From Daphnia carinata (Eukaryota; Arthropoda; Branchiopoda; Diplostraca; Daphniidae), in NCBI RefSeq assembly GCF_022539665.2, contig NC_081340.1, forward strand, positions 7,935,357 to 7,999,356: DNA of 64,000 nucleotides. Direction: 5' to 3'. This document shows, piece after piece, positions 13,374 to 22,505 of the stretch. Each line of letters starts with the position of its first letter. Position 1 is the first letter of the stretch. The notes under the pieces were generated by a model that worked only from the letters and a program-made list of their open reading frames with translations, did no database searches and was not told the origin of the DNA. Position numbers and translations under genes: made by a program.

Positions 13374-14516
13374 TCATAATAGCGGAATCACTTGGCCATG
13401 GATGATGCGTCCTTCCAATTTATTGTACGTATTGGGAGGATGATTAGTAATCACACAAAGACTGGGTTTGTCCGTTTCATTTGTTGATTGACAATAATTG
13501 ATTTTACAATGCAACGACTGTCGATGGAAGGCTTCGATCAGTTCTACATCATCATCGGAGGGTCCGATGAAATAGTCGCAGGCAGTCGAGTAATTCCGTA
13601 GACAACATCTTAAATGATCAGCGAAAACGGTGAAATACGGCCGGATATCAACATGTCTTACTCCGGACAACGCGGCCAGCATTCCGGTGACGTACGTGTC
13701 GTCGATCCAGAAAAAAGGCGATGATTCGGCGTGCCTGACTAGCTGAATGGCGGCTTGAACTGTGGTGACGTAAGCCCATCCGGAGACGAAAAGTGGGTAC
13801 GTAGACGGAGCGTAATCATCTCGACTAACGTACCATTTACTGGCCTTGTTTCTCACAGGATTCAATTCGTCGCCGGTCATCACGGCCCCCGCTATTTGCA
13901 TACCTGATAAAGAGTGATTGCGAACGAGATTCAACAGCTGAAAAAGGTCAACGGCAATGTCGTCATCCATCTTTAAAACCAGCTGGGCTTGCGGGCAAAA
14001 TTGGGCGGAATACTTTAAACCCATGACGTGCTTGTAGCTGAGATTGTGGTATGACTCGATAAAATCTCCTTGAACGATATCGTTGTAATTTAAATGTTCT
14101 TCTTCTATTACGGTTTGATCTACTTGACGATAGCCACTTTGACCGGGATTGATTCGTGCCAGCAGAAACACCCGCTTGATGTAGAAAGCACGCAGCGCCT
14201 CTGTCGATAGAGCCCTCCGGAATGCATTCCGTAGCGATATATGGCCCGGATGCGACGTAACTATCACCAATAGGTCGACCCTATGGCGATCGCCACAAGG
14301 ATCCGAGTTGAGCAGAAACTCGAATCGCTTCAAGTTCACCAGAGTCCAGTTAGACGGGTATAACCGATGAGCACTGGCCGGTCTAGGTCTCTTCTGCCTC
14401 AGTCCGTTTTCTTCGGTAGAGAACTGGTAGAATAAAATTGCGTAAATCAGACAGCAAAACACAGTTAATAACCACCGAAAAATGTGTTGTTGACGTGTAA
14501 CCATCTCGACAGGCAC
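13374..14516 (-). CDS. GT31 beta-1,3-galactosyltransferase-like type II membrane enzyme
   Basis: A single uninterrupted 380-residue frame. Architecture: short cytosolic N-terminus, one membrane anchor (about residues 13-31), a stem, then a galactosyltransferase domain of the B3GALT/brainiac family. Visible motifs: the LLVIVTSHPGHISLRNAFRR strand-helix that opens the fold, the metal-binding DDD at residues 184-186 within VLKMDDDIAVD, YPLFVSGWAYV (family YPxYxxGxGYV) and FFWIDDTYVTG (family EDVxxG). Expected to use UDP-galactose or UDP-GlcNAc in the Golgi lumen; acceptor unknown. MPVEM offers two starts (14516 or 14504); the longer is used. Absence of introns is unusual beside its intron-rich neighbours and suggests a retroposed or tandemly expanded family member, yet the frame is intact. 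Confidence 0.88.
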   Translation of the reverse strand: MPVEMVTRQQHIFRWLLTVFCCLIYAILFYQFSTEENGLRQKRPRPASAHRLYPSNWTLVNLKRFEFLLNSDPCGDRHRVDLLVIVTSHPGHISLRNAFRRALSTEALRAFYIKRVFLLARINPGQSGYRQVDQTVIEEEHLNYNDIVQGDFIESYHNLSYKHVMGLKYSAQFCPQAQLVLKMDDDIAVDLFQLLNLVRNHSLSGMQIAGAVMTGDELNPVRNKASKWYVSRDDYAPSTYPLFVSGWAYVTTVQAAIQLVRHAESSPFFWIDDTYVTGMLAALSGVRHVDIRPYFTVFADHLRCCLRNYSTACDYFIGPSDDDVELIEAFHRQSLHCKINYCQSTNETDKPSLCVITNHPPNTYNKLEGRIIHGQVIPLL

Positions 14517-15235
14517 TCATCAGTATCATTGCCGAAAAAGTGGAACAGCTGGGGAAAGAACTGGTGACCCAAGCCCGATGGCCACTGACTGACGCCAGTG
14601 CGAGGAAAAGTAGAGATTGTAAGAGGGGCAGGGCCGATATTCCTTATTTGTCTAGCCAAGAGAAAACGAGAGAAGAGGAAACATGATTCGAGCTGCATAC
14701 CCATTTAAGGACATCTACGAATATGGCCAAGCGGTGACTCATTTACGTGTTTCGAATGCATAGAGTACGCTGCGGATGTTTTTCTCTCTCCCGAGTGTGT
14801 TGTTTGTAAATACGCAACGGTTGTATTTGGGTTCATAGCCAATTTATGGTCAAATAATTAAAATTTCATTGGTCAAATTATTTATTATTAATTTTTTTTA
14901 TTTATAATCAAATCGTTTAATTTACGTGAGGGTAATTTTGCAGGATACGTGGTGAATGAATGACTTAGTGAACTGAAGCTGTTTTTCTGTATGTCTATAG
15001 GTAGGGAAGACAAATTACTCCTATCACAAACCTTATGTGTCATTTCTGTCTAGAAGCTCTAATAAAATATTAATGAGAAGAAATCCTCGTTCGTTGGTAC
15101 GAGATGCAATTTGAACCATTTCTTTATAAACAACTTCTCTCTACTAAACCATTTGTTTTGGTATTTAATAAAAAACATTTCTAAGTGTCGAAGGCTGTCT
15201 GTAACACACAAGAAAAAATAGCCCAAGTACTAATA
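14517..15235. other. spacer upstream of the GT31 gene
   Basis: AT-rich. It should include the minus-strand promoter of the galactosyltransferase, but no TATA/initiator pair is convincing. The open frame at 14465-14704 (-) overlaps the gene in another frame and is not supported. Confidence 0.4.
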
Positions 15236-15725
15236 GTATTGATGGCTACATGGTAGCGTGTAGAAATGGCACGATGGAAGTACAGGGTTCGACTCCCGCT
15301 ATGGTCAAAGTAAATGATGTCCCCATATATCATTGAGACACTATAGATTCTTTTGGTAGCAATCATGAGGAAAACTCCGTTAAGATAACTCAGCCATGTT
15401 TCCAGACCACCATGCGCCCAAATGTAGATGGGTATCTGATAGGGATACGAGTCACAGACTTTGGTATGTAACTTGGCGTTAAAGCCGTCAGGGCAGCAGG
15501 GCCTTGTGTCCCATCACCACCACGTGGCGCCTTGGAGGGGTATACCTGGTAGGGATGCAAGGGATACGACGTTGAATTCCCAGGGCAGCTAAGCGGATTC
15601 CGCAGAACACCACGCGGCCACTTGGGATGGGGAACTTGGGCAAGCTTCCGAGTGATCCATCGTCAAGTTTCCAGGCTATCGGCCGTACGTTGAGCCATCG
15701 ATAGGCTCCAGTATCACGCACATCG
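15236..15725 (+). mobile_element. tRNA-headed SINE-like repeat
   Basis: 15239-15309 looks like a degenerate tRNA: a box-A-like TGGCTACATGGTAGCG, a box-B GGTTCGACTCC near 15285, and complementary ends (TTGA/TCAA). Downstream come three imperfect copies of a unit built around CCACCATGCGCC, ACCACGTGGCGCC and ACCACGCGGCCAC, each followed by a GGTA/GGGGAT-type stretch. A Pol III-type head plus an unrelated body is the usual SINE plan. No target-site duplication could be defined by eye, so the ends are approximate. Confidence 0.5.
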
Positions 15726-15796
15726 ACTCTTCAAGAAAATTTTAAGTTTCAGGTGGTTATTAAGTTATGAGGAAGAACTAACGTATTATAGTATGT

Positions 15797-15905
15797 AAGA
15801 AATAGCTCAGTGGTATGCAGCAGAAAGTCGGGCTTAAAATTTTTTCGGCAAAAACTGACACCCATTGGAATTGGTCAGGTTGACATGTGAACCTGGTGGT
15901 GGTAC
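15797..15905 (+). repeat. possible second tRNA-derived fragment
   Basis: A box-A-like string ATAGCTCAGTGGTATGCAG starts near 15802. The matching box B is poor, with only GGTTGACATGTG-like sequence about 75 bases later. It may be another SINE fragment or chance. Confidence 0.3.
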
Positions 15906-16317
15906 CAGAGAAGCTGGATGGCCTTAACGAAAAGTCATCATACTCCATTTTGGAATAAACTAAAAAAATTAGCAAGAAATTAAAGTGTGTTTCCCCAAGT
16001 ATTACGCTTTTTTCCATTTTTTCTAAGTTAAATCTTGATTTGGATGATTACTTTAAATTTGTTTTAACACATTTAATTTGTGACGGATATACTTTCTCGT
16101 AATGACCTTTGCGTCCACAAGAGGCGCCTTAAACCGTGGCTCATCGGGCAGTTTTTTTTTCAGGCATATTTCTAGATTGGCTTAACGCGTGCAGTCTGCT
16201 GTCTGCCCGCGCAAAAATTTTTTTCATTCTGATCTACTTTGTTTCTGTACAGGGTCACAACTTAAGTGTTTTCTTGTATTCCTAGTGTGATTACTTTAAT
16301 ATGATTTTGTTTACCAG

Positions 16318-18275
16318 TGCCGAGAAGGACATTTTGCCAGAGAGTGTCCACAAGCTGGTGGGGGCGGTGGCAGTGGTCCGTTGACGTCACAAAGTAAGAT
16401 GAAAATATCGAAAAAGATGCGCGAAGTTAACTTCTTGGTGCTTTTTATAGTATGGGGAAGGGGGACACATCTCGAAGGATTGTCCACAAGAGTGTCGCGG
16501 CGGTGGTGGAAGTCCTACCTGTCATAAGATAAACAAAAAACAAAAAAAACATCATTCTTAATGTTCATTTTTAACGAAGAAGAGGGCAATGTAGCAAGGG
16601 ATTTTCCTCAAGGAAGAAGCATTGATGGCAGCAACTGTTATGATGTAAACATCAATTATATCTTCACAAAAATATTTTATGTTCCAGTGTTCATTGTTTT
16701 ACTCCTAGTGTAATGAAGCTGACCACACCTCGAAAAGCTGCCCGAATCTCTTCAATGAATTGACGGAAGATGGAAAGCCACATGAGCAATACATTCCAGA
16801 AGTTGTGACATGCGATGAAAAGGAACTGTTTAAGGGCATCGTCTGTGTGGGAACGCTTTAACAATTTTGATAAAGTCGTCCTCCATGTAAGCCATTTCTC
16901 GAAACTGTATTTTTTTTAAAAAATATCTATTGTGTTTGCTTTAGGCTACAGGAAAAGATGTACCTCAATACATAACATCATTCGAAGAAGCCGGCCTGCA
17001 CCAACTACTACTTCAAAACATTAAGAATTCTGGCTACATAAAACCAACACCTGTTCAGAAAGCTTCAGTTGTAGTTAATCTTTCCAAAAGAGGTTTAATT
17101 GCTTGTGCGGTCACGGGCTCCGGCAAAACGGTAATCCAATTAATTAACGCTGTGTAATTTTGAAACCTCGATGCCCTCATACTGACTTGATTCGAATGGG
17201 ACGTTATGATGTTATTATGAACTGGGTAAGTTGAAGTAAAAGTAATTTTGAGTGGGCACGCCGGTGATTGCGACTACTAAAAGGTCCAATTGCATCTAAG
17301 ATACTCAACAAACCCTTCGTGATATTCGTTGATTAAGTCATCTAAAATTTTACTTTTTTTTTAATGCAGGTGGCGTACTTGGTACCGGTTATGAACATAT
17401 TGTTAGAACAAGGTGTTGCTGGTGCGTTTCATGCCATGGGGCGAAATCCAGAACTTGTAATTGTCGCACCCACTCTTGAATTGGCCATTCGAATTCACCG
17501 CAAGGCGTGTAAATTCTCCTACAGTTCGGTTTTAAAGTCTGTGATTATATATGGAGGAACTGTCACGAGCCATCAGCGGTCAAATCTTCAAGCTGGGTGC
17601 AATATTTTTGTCGCGACCGCGGGGCGATTCAAGGATTTTCTCGACCGTGAAGTATTTGACTTCTCGGGAGCCAGGTTTTAAATTTTGGACGAAGCTGATC
17701 GAATGCTTGATATGGGTTTCGCTCCCAATGTCGAAAAAATTGTCAATCATCCAACGATGCATCGGAAAGTATGTCCTCGATGGCTTTTGAGTATGAGATT
17801 TGACTGATGTAATACTATTTGTTTCTCTCTAGGGAATCCGTCGTGTTTGTATGTTTTCAGCTACTTTCCCAGATGAAGTACAAGCGCTGGCTGCGACGTA
17901 CATGGAAGACTACATATTCGTCACAACAGGCATTGTCGGTGGCACCAATCCGGATGTTAAACAGCTGTTTTTTCAGTGCGCGAAAAGAGATAAGAGAGCT
18001 AACCTGATCGAAGTTTTACAAAATCTCGGTGATGCCAAGACTATCGTTTTTGTCGACAACAAAAAGACGGCGGATTTCGTCGCTGCATTCTCGTGCAATA
18101 ACAACTTACAAGTAAGAATCAAAACTGTTGGAATTGGGCAAAGTGTCTTAACTTTAAATGTCTAGTCTACCAGCATCCATGGTGAGCGTAAACGAAAATC
18201 GTAAATGTCTCTTCCGAAGCTTCTGTCAGAAGAATATGCTAGCAATCAACTCACGAATCATGTCAGGTATGAAAT
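16318..18275 (+). pseudogene. vasa-type DEAD-box RNA helicase pseudogene with CCHC zinc knuckles
   Basis: Exon-like blocks in order: CCHC knuckles CREGHFAREC (from 16318), YGEGGHISKDC (from 16451, first Cys lost) and CNEADHTSKSC (near 16710); then the helicase core with motif I AVTGSGKT (ends about 17131), Ia APTLELA (normal R replaced by L), Ib VATAGRF (normal TPGR lost), DEAD at 17688-17699, and SATFP (about 17857). Introns are kept, so this is a duplicated rather than retroposed copy. Disabling changes: a frameshift/stop near 16859, an in-frame TAA at 17679-17681 just before the DEAD box, and loss of the C-terminal helicase half after the STSIHG block near 18170. Vasa is the germline helicase of piRNA and translational control; Daphnia vasa is known to carry such knuckles. 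The parent copy is not in this window. Confidence 0.85.
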
Positions 18276-18337
18276 ATGTATATGAATTAAGAGTTTTTAT
18301 GCCTAATGGTGTTTTACTGTCTTATTATAGATGAACA

Positions 18338-18957
18338 ATAAAAGCCGATGTCGAGGTGACGAAGAAAAGAACACGTCGAGGTGCTGTCAAACGTGTCTCC
18401 GTTCCGGAGAAGGAAGCGCCGGAAGGCAAAAGGCGTCGTGGTGAAACGAAAGCCAATAAAAACGTTGCTGGATTGGATGATGTAGAAATGTTACACGAAG
18501 GCAAAGGACACGCTACCGACATCCACGCCAATCACGTACCAGATGAGCCGGAGGCGAACGATGGATCGCCAGTCACATCCGTCAAAAGTGGACGATCTAC
18601 TCGCGCAAAGGGCGCACTCAAAGTTCATTTTGACGTGGCCGAAACGGCGCATTCGCCAGTCAGATCCACCCGTTCGGCGCGGAAGACGGCTTCACCGGCC
18701 GAGAAGAAAGTCTGTGTCCAGTTGGAACGCGACCCCGACATTGAGACTTTGGCCGCTACAAATAAAGAAGAGGAAGAGAAAGCACTGGCCGCCAAACGTT
18801 CACGACAAAAGAAGGGCCCGGCAGTATCTGCCGCAACAATGGCGGATGAACCTCCGCCGTGCCGGCCACAAAACGGCCACGTGGTGGCAAGAAAACAACT
18901 AGCGAACCTGAGCTTGTTAAGGAGGATACCTCATCGCCACCACCTCGACGTACTAGA
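18338..18957 (+). pseudogene. fragment of an unidentified Lys/Arg/Ser-rich nuclear-type protein
   Basis: A long open stretch begins after a TGA with no ATG in frame, so it is an internal exon or fragment. It encodes a basic, low-complexity sequence (KKRTRRGAVKR, GKRRRGE, GRSTRAKG, VRSTRSARKT, KRSRQKKG) with several nuclear-localisation-like clusters and the recurring motif STR(A/S). Near 18850 the likely frame shifts: the original frame drifts into an unlikely tail, while the next frame gives RPRGGKKTTSEPELVKED then PPPRRTRNI and a stop at about 18957. I do not recognise the protein. It sits directly behind the vasa relic and may be part of the same duplicated segment. Confidence 0.5.
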
Positions 18958-19129
18958 AACATCTAACAGCAAGACCCATCAATGAATTACCTATTTCATT
19001 TTTCATTTGTTTTACCCATAATTTTTTACCCATTGAATAATTTGTTCACATATCGGATTATATTCTGCTTTTGGGTTCACTTCTGTACCTCTTTCCCCAA
19101 GTTGACCTCATTACGTGTTCCTATCCATC

Positions 19130-21990
19130 CAAAACTTACCATTGTAAGCCCGAAAGACAACCAGCCATCTCCTTGTTTTAATTTGGTTTTTGCATAGTAT
19201 CTACCTGTGCGAGAGAAAACTAAAAAGTTGTGTCTTAAATTGAATTCGCCGCCCATTTTGAAATATATGGCAACGTTGCTTCAATTTTGTGAACCGCTAT
19301 CAGTCGCCATTTGCTAGTTCGTTGTCGTGTGTGAAACATGTGGTGTGCATCTGACGGGTGAAATAATGGACACATCATGCAGCAATGGTAAAGTAATATT
19401 TGAGTGAATGTTTCGTCAAGAAAACATTGTTAACCAAAGACATTGCTTCTAATTCTAACAAAAACATTGTTCCACAAGAAACTTTAGTTTGAGAATACCT
19501 AATGATATTTGAAACTCCTTTTCAAATTACAAAATGAATGACACATTATTAAGAAGAAACTATAAGAAGTAATTCTTTTCATGCTGAGTCATTGTTTGTT
19601 TCTTTTTAAATTTTAGGGAATATCACAAGTTGTGAACAAGATGTGGTGCCTTGGCCATCATTCTCTCATCTCCATGCCAGATGGCCATTAAGAAGGGATC
19701 ATAAATGTGTGGCAATATTATTCTTCCATATTCCACTATTGTATTATTCTTTGCCATTATTTTCATCTCATACCATGAACACAAGAAGAATTTATTTGCT
19801 TGCTATCATGGACGGTAACTCGTGTCCTTAAAAGTAAGCATGACAGGCACATTGAGATAATAGTTATTGCTACCTTCTTGCTTTTTAAAAAAGGCATCAA
19901 GCCAAACTGCTCAACCATGCAGTTAGGCTTTGTACTATTTTTTAAAATTAGAATTAATGAAATAAAACAAAGCTTGTCATTTCAATCATTTCAGGATTGT
20001 GGAGACAAACATTGTGGTTCCAGTGGTTTCCTTAGTTATGCAAGTTGATTAATAATGCCCTGGTGTTACAACTATTTTTTAAATTATTTTTAATTAAAAT
20101 TTTTTCATTCACGACATTTGCAGGTTCTGAGCAGTGAGAAACGATTGTTGCTGATGTAGAGTTTTGTAACGGTGGACCCTACAGTCTATGACAGAAACAA
20201 GTAGGACAGAAAATTCTGTCTTCATCACTATTAAAGAAAAAGGGAGGTTTGCATTTGAAGGTTAGGTTAGAAACAAAACAACAATAAAACCATTTGCTGA
20301 TACTACCTTTCATACATTGTTATCACAAATAGGAGCAGTACATATTGGCAGCCATGTAGCTTTGTAGTTGCTTCGAAGAATTTTTTTCCTTGTCTGGTGA
20401 TTGGTTGGTAATGTTGCCCATTCTATTAACTTTTTTCTGTAGGTTAATGCTATAAAACATTTATTTTAGGACTTTGATTACCTCCTATCCTTATAGCCAT
20501 GGAACACTTGGCATTGACTCCATTTACACTTGCAGAGACAAAAACGAACATATTTGCAACAAGTATTTTTTGTGACCACGAAACAAAAAATTGTGAATTT
20601 TTTTAAGTACCTATATTTAGAAGACATCTAGCGGAGGAATTGCTTGTTACAGAGTTCTACTGAACTGTCAATTTGTTCGTTGTCAGTGGGCTATATCGAA
20701 TATGGTTGCCATAATAATGGTTGCCTCGCGAATTGGAAATGCTTTGCCGAATCCCAGGATATCGCCAAGTGTGCCATATCGTCATAATCGTTTTTCTCCT
20801 TAAGATGGTTACCAATGTGCAGTTGAATTCTAAAAGGTAAAAGCACAAGTTCTTGGTGAAAACTTGTTGTGCAGCATACCACGCCATTAATAGCTTATTG
20901 AAAAGTTCTGGTTACTTTCTGCTTTGTTTCCAGGTTTTGTTTGATATGCTATATTTAAAGAACCGACGTTGGCACCAGCTTGATGGGAAAAAGTCATTTC
21001 CAATGTGGTAGGAGATTTATCTAGAATTGCATTAACATTCTAATTAAACATGAGAAATTTTCTAGGGCACATGGAAACTTGGATTTATTTGGTGATAGTC
21101 AGATGGTTTTCCTGAAGTTGCAGTTTGAAATAACCTTTTAAAGCCTAAACTCATCTTCGTAGAAAGGGACTTGTAAGTAAACAAGAAGCATTTTCTGCTT
21201 TTTTGCTAACTATATCTAACCTACATAATTTTCTGTTCAATAGTTAATGTTTTTTTTTTTTTTTTTTAATAAAGGTGAAAAGTAACGCTGGCTCTGTAAA
21301 TGTTCTTGGTTTGGGGCAAGACGTTGAATAAATTGTGATGATTGGATGGACAACATGGAATTCCTACACTTTACTCATATTCCCCAAATGGTATTTAAAA
21401 TTCAAAAATTGAAGTGCATATCTGGGCTCCCTTCCTTTCCGTAGCCCCGTTTCCCCTTGACTCGTAATAAGCCCGTAGGGGGTCATGCCCCTACTGTACG
21501 GTATATTTAAAAATAACATATACCGAGGTTTGGAGGGCTCTGGCCGGAAAGGGGACGTGGAGGTCCGCTTAGTCCGATGATGTGTTCACGGAGGGCGAAG
21601 TGGCTACCCACAAATCCGAACTAAAGGTTAATCGCTCCAGTAAAAATGTTCCATATCTTCGGCTCTTCTTCCGGCTTCTCTTAGCCAATCACCGGGTAAT
21701 CTCCCCGGTGGGTCAACAAGGCAGTGTCTCCCCCTGCCTGGGTTGACGGCAACTTTTGAAAGGGCTATTGTGCCTTTTTAAAGTTGCAAAAATAATTCTA
21801 ATGTGCAGAGAATTGTCAATAAAATTTTTTTTATAAAATATTTTTTGCAAAACTTGTTTCTTTCATTGTCTGTGTTGCTCAGCTCACCTTTATTGTTTTT
21901 ACCACCTTTGATGGTAAGCATTGGGCCACCTTTGATTGTAAGCATTGTTTCCTTTGAATTATCGTTTATCTGTAAGTATTCAATTATTAT
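19130..21990 (+). repeat. left arm of a 6.2-kb inverted repeat
   Basis: Matches the reverse complement of 22502-25369. Paired positions sum to 44499 at the outer end and 44492 at the inner end, so only small net indels (7 nt) separate arms of 2861 and 2868 bp. Spot checks show only scattered substitutions (for example one in GAATTCgCCGCC). The outer edge is sharp: 19129/25370 already disagree. Content: a short exon-like frame with ATG at 19366 and a donor after 19387, then a 62-codon frame ending at 19831, a poly(T) run near 21250, and the stem-loop-rich block at 21430-21787. None of the frames resembles a known protein. No terminal repeat or transposase is seen. Confidence 0.93.
21425..21790 (+). 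other. GC-rich stem-loop block, candidate structured RNA (left copy)
   Basis: Three stem-loops lie in one 98-base stretch: CACCGGG (21690-21696) with CCCGGTG (21704-21710); GTCAAC/GGCAG (21712-21724) with CTGCC/GTTGAC (21734-21747); GCAACTTT (21749-21756) with AAAGTTGC (21780-21787), the last holding an inner AAAGG/CCTTT pair. Upstream are GTAGGGG/CCCCTAC near 21475 and GGTATAT/ATATACC near 21500. No open frame explains the block. It does not match any snRNA, RNase P/MRP, SRP or 7SK signature that I can recall, nor a canonical hammerhead core. Confidence 0.5.
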
Positions 21991-22086
21991 TTATTACACT
22001 CATTGAATTCTTCAACTTAAATTCAAGGAACAACGTGTAATGCCTGTATATTTTCTGAAGGAATTTTGTATTTGTGCTTTATTTTA

Positions 22087-22152
22087 CTCGTATGGGAACC
22101 GATCCCCAGACGTTCAGCGTGCAAAGCCGATGCTTTAACATTGAGCCACGAG
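22087..22152 (-). tRNA. tRNA-Ala(UGC)-like pseudo-tRNA
   Basis: Read on the minus strand: acceptor-like CTCGT/ACGAG ends, box-A-like TGGCTCAATGTTAAAGC, an anticodon arm TCGGC/GCTGA around a 7-base loop TTTGCAC (U33 present; anticodon would be UGC), and a T-arm in which the standard GGTTCGAATCC is degraded to GGGATCGGTTCCC. A real but decayed tRNA or a SINE head; probably not a working tRNA gene. Confidence 0.45.
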
Positions 22153-22255
22153 ATATATATAAAAGTTTGATTATCGCAAATCATACGTTATCGTCTAGGA
22201 TGTTTATGCAGTCCTTCACAACTATATGTTTATCTGTCTATTGCTTTCGTAAGTA

Positions 22256-22322
22256 CCATGGGTCTGTGGTAGAGTGTCTAGCCACGATATCTGTTACTCT
22301 GTGTTCAAACCTCAGTAGATGT
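22256..22322 (+). repeat. tRNA-like sequence, second in the spacer
   Basis: Box-A-like TCTGTGGTAGAGTG and box-B-like GTGTTCAAACCTC lie at the normal internal spacing. The anticodon and acceptor stems are poorly formed, so it is a decayed tRNA or tRNA-derived repeat. Confidence 0.4.
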
Positions 22323-22439
22323 TCAATGTGAAGCAGAATAAATGTAGAAAATATTATTTCAGTATTGCATATCAGTTTTATTCTAAGTGTAAATGCAAGT
22401 CCGCAAGTGACTAGAAAAAAGCCAACTTGACATCATATG

Positions 22440-22505
22440 ATTCATGGCTCATAGGTAGAGCATCGGCGCGGTACGCCAAACATCCAGGGTTCGATCCGTG
22501 GATAA
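22440..22505 (+). repeat. tRNA-like sequence at the inner edge of the right arm
   Basis: Good box A (TGGCTCATAGGTAGAGC) and a perfect box B (GGTTCGATCC). The inverted-repeat right arm begins within a few bases of its 3' end, as though the arm boundary were set by the tRNA-like unit. Anticodon stem weak; functional status doubtful. Confidence 0.45.

Larger units (their letters stand above)
21991..22501. other. spacer (loop) of the inverted repeat
   Basis: 511 bp of unpaired sequence between the arms, carrying three tRNA-like elements in mixed orientation; otherwise AT-rich with no open frame that I can support. Confidence 0.8.

Noticed and set aside
21540-21620. Hammerhead-ribozyme-like GATGATG ... 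GCGAAG in the stem-loop block
   Set aside because: The CUGAUGA and GAAA cores are not intact and the three helices cannot be placed.
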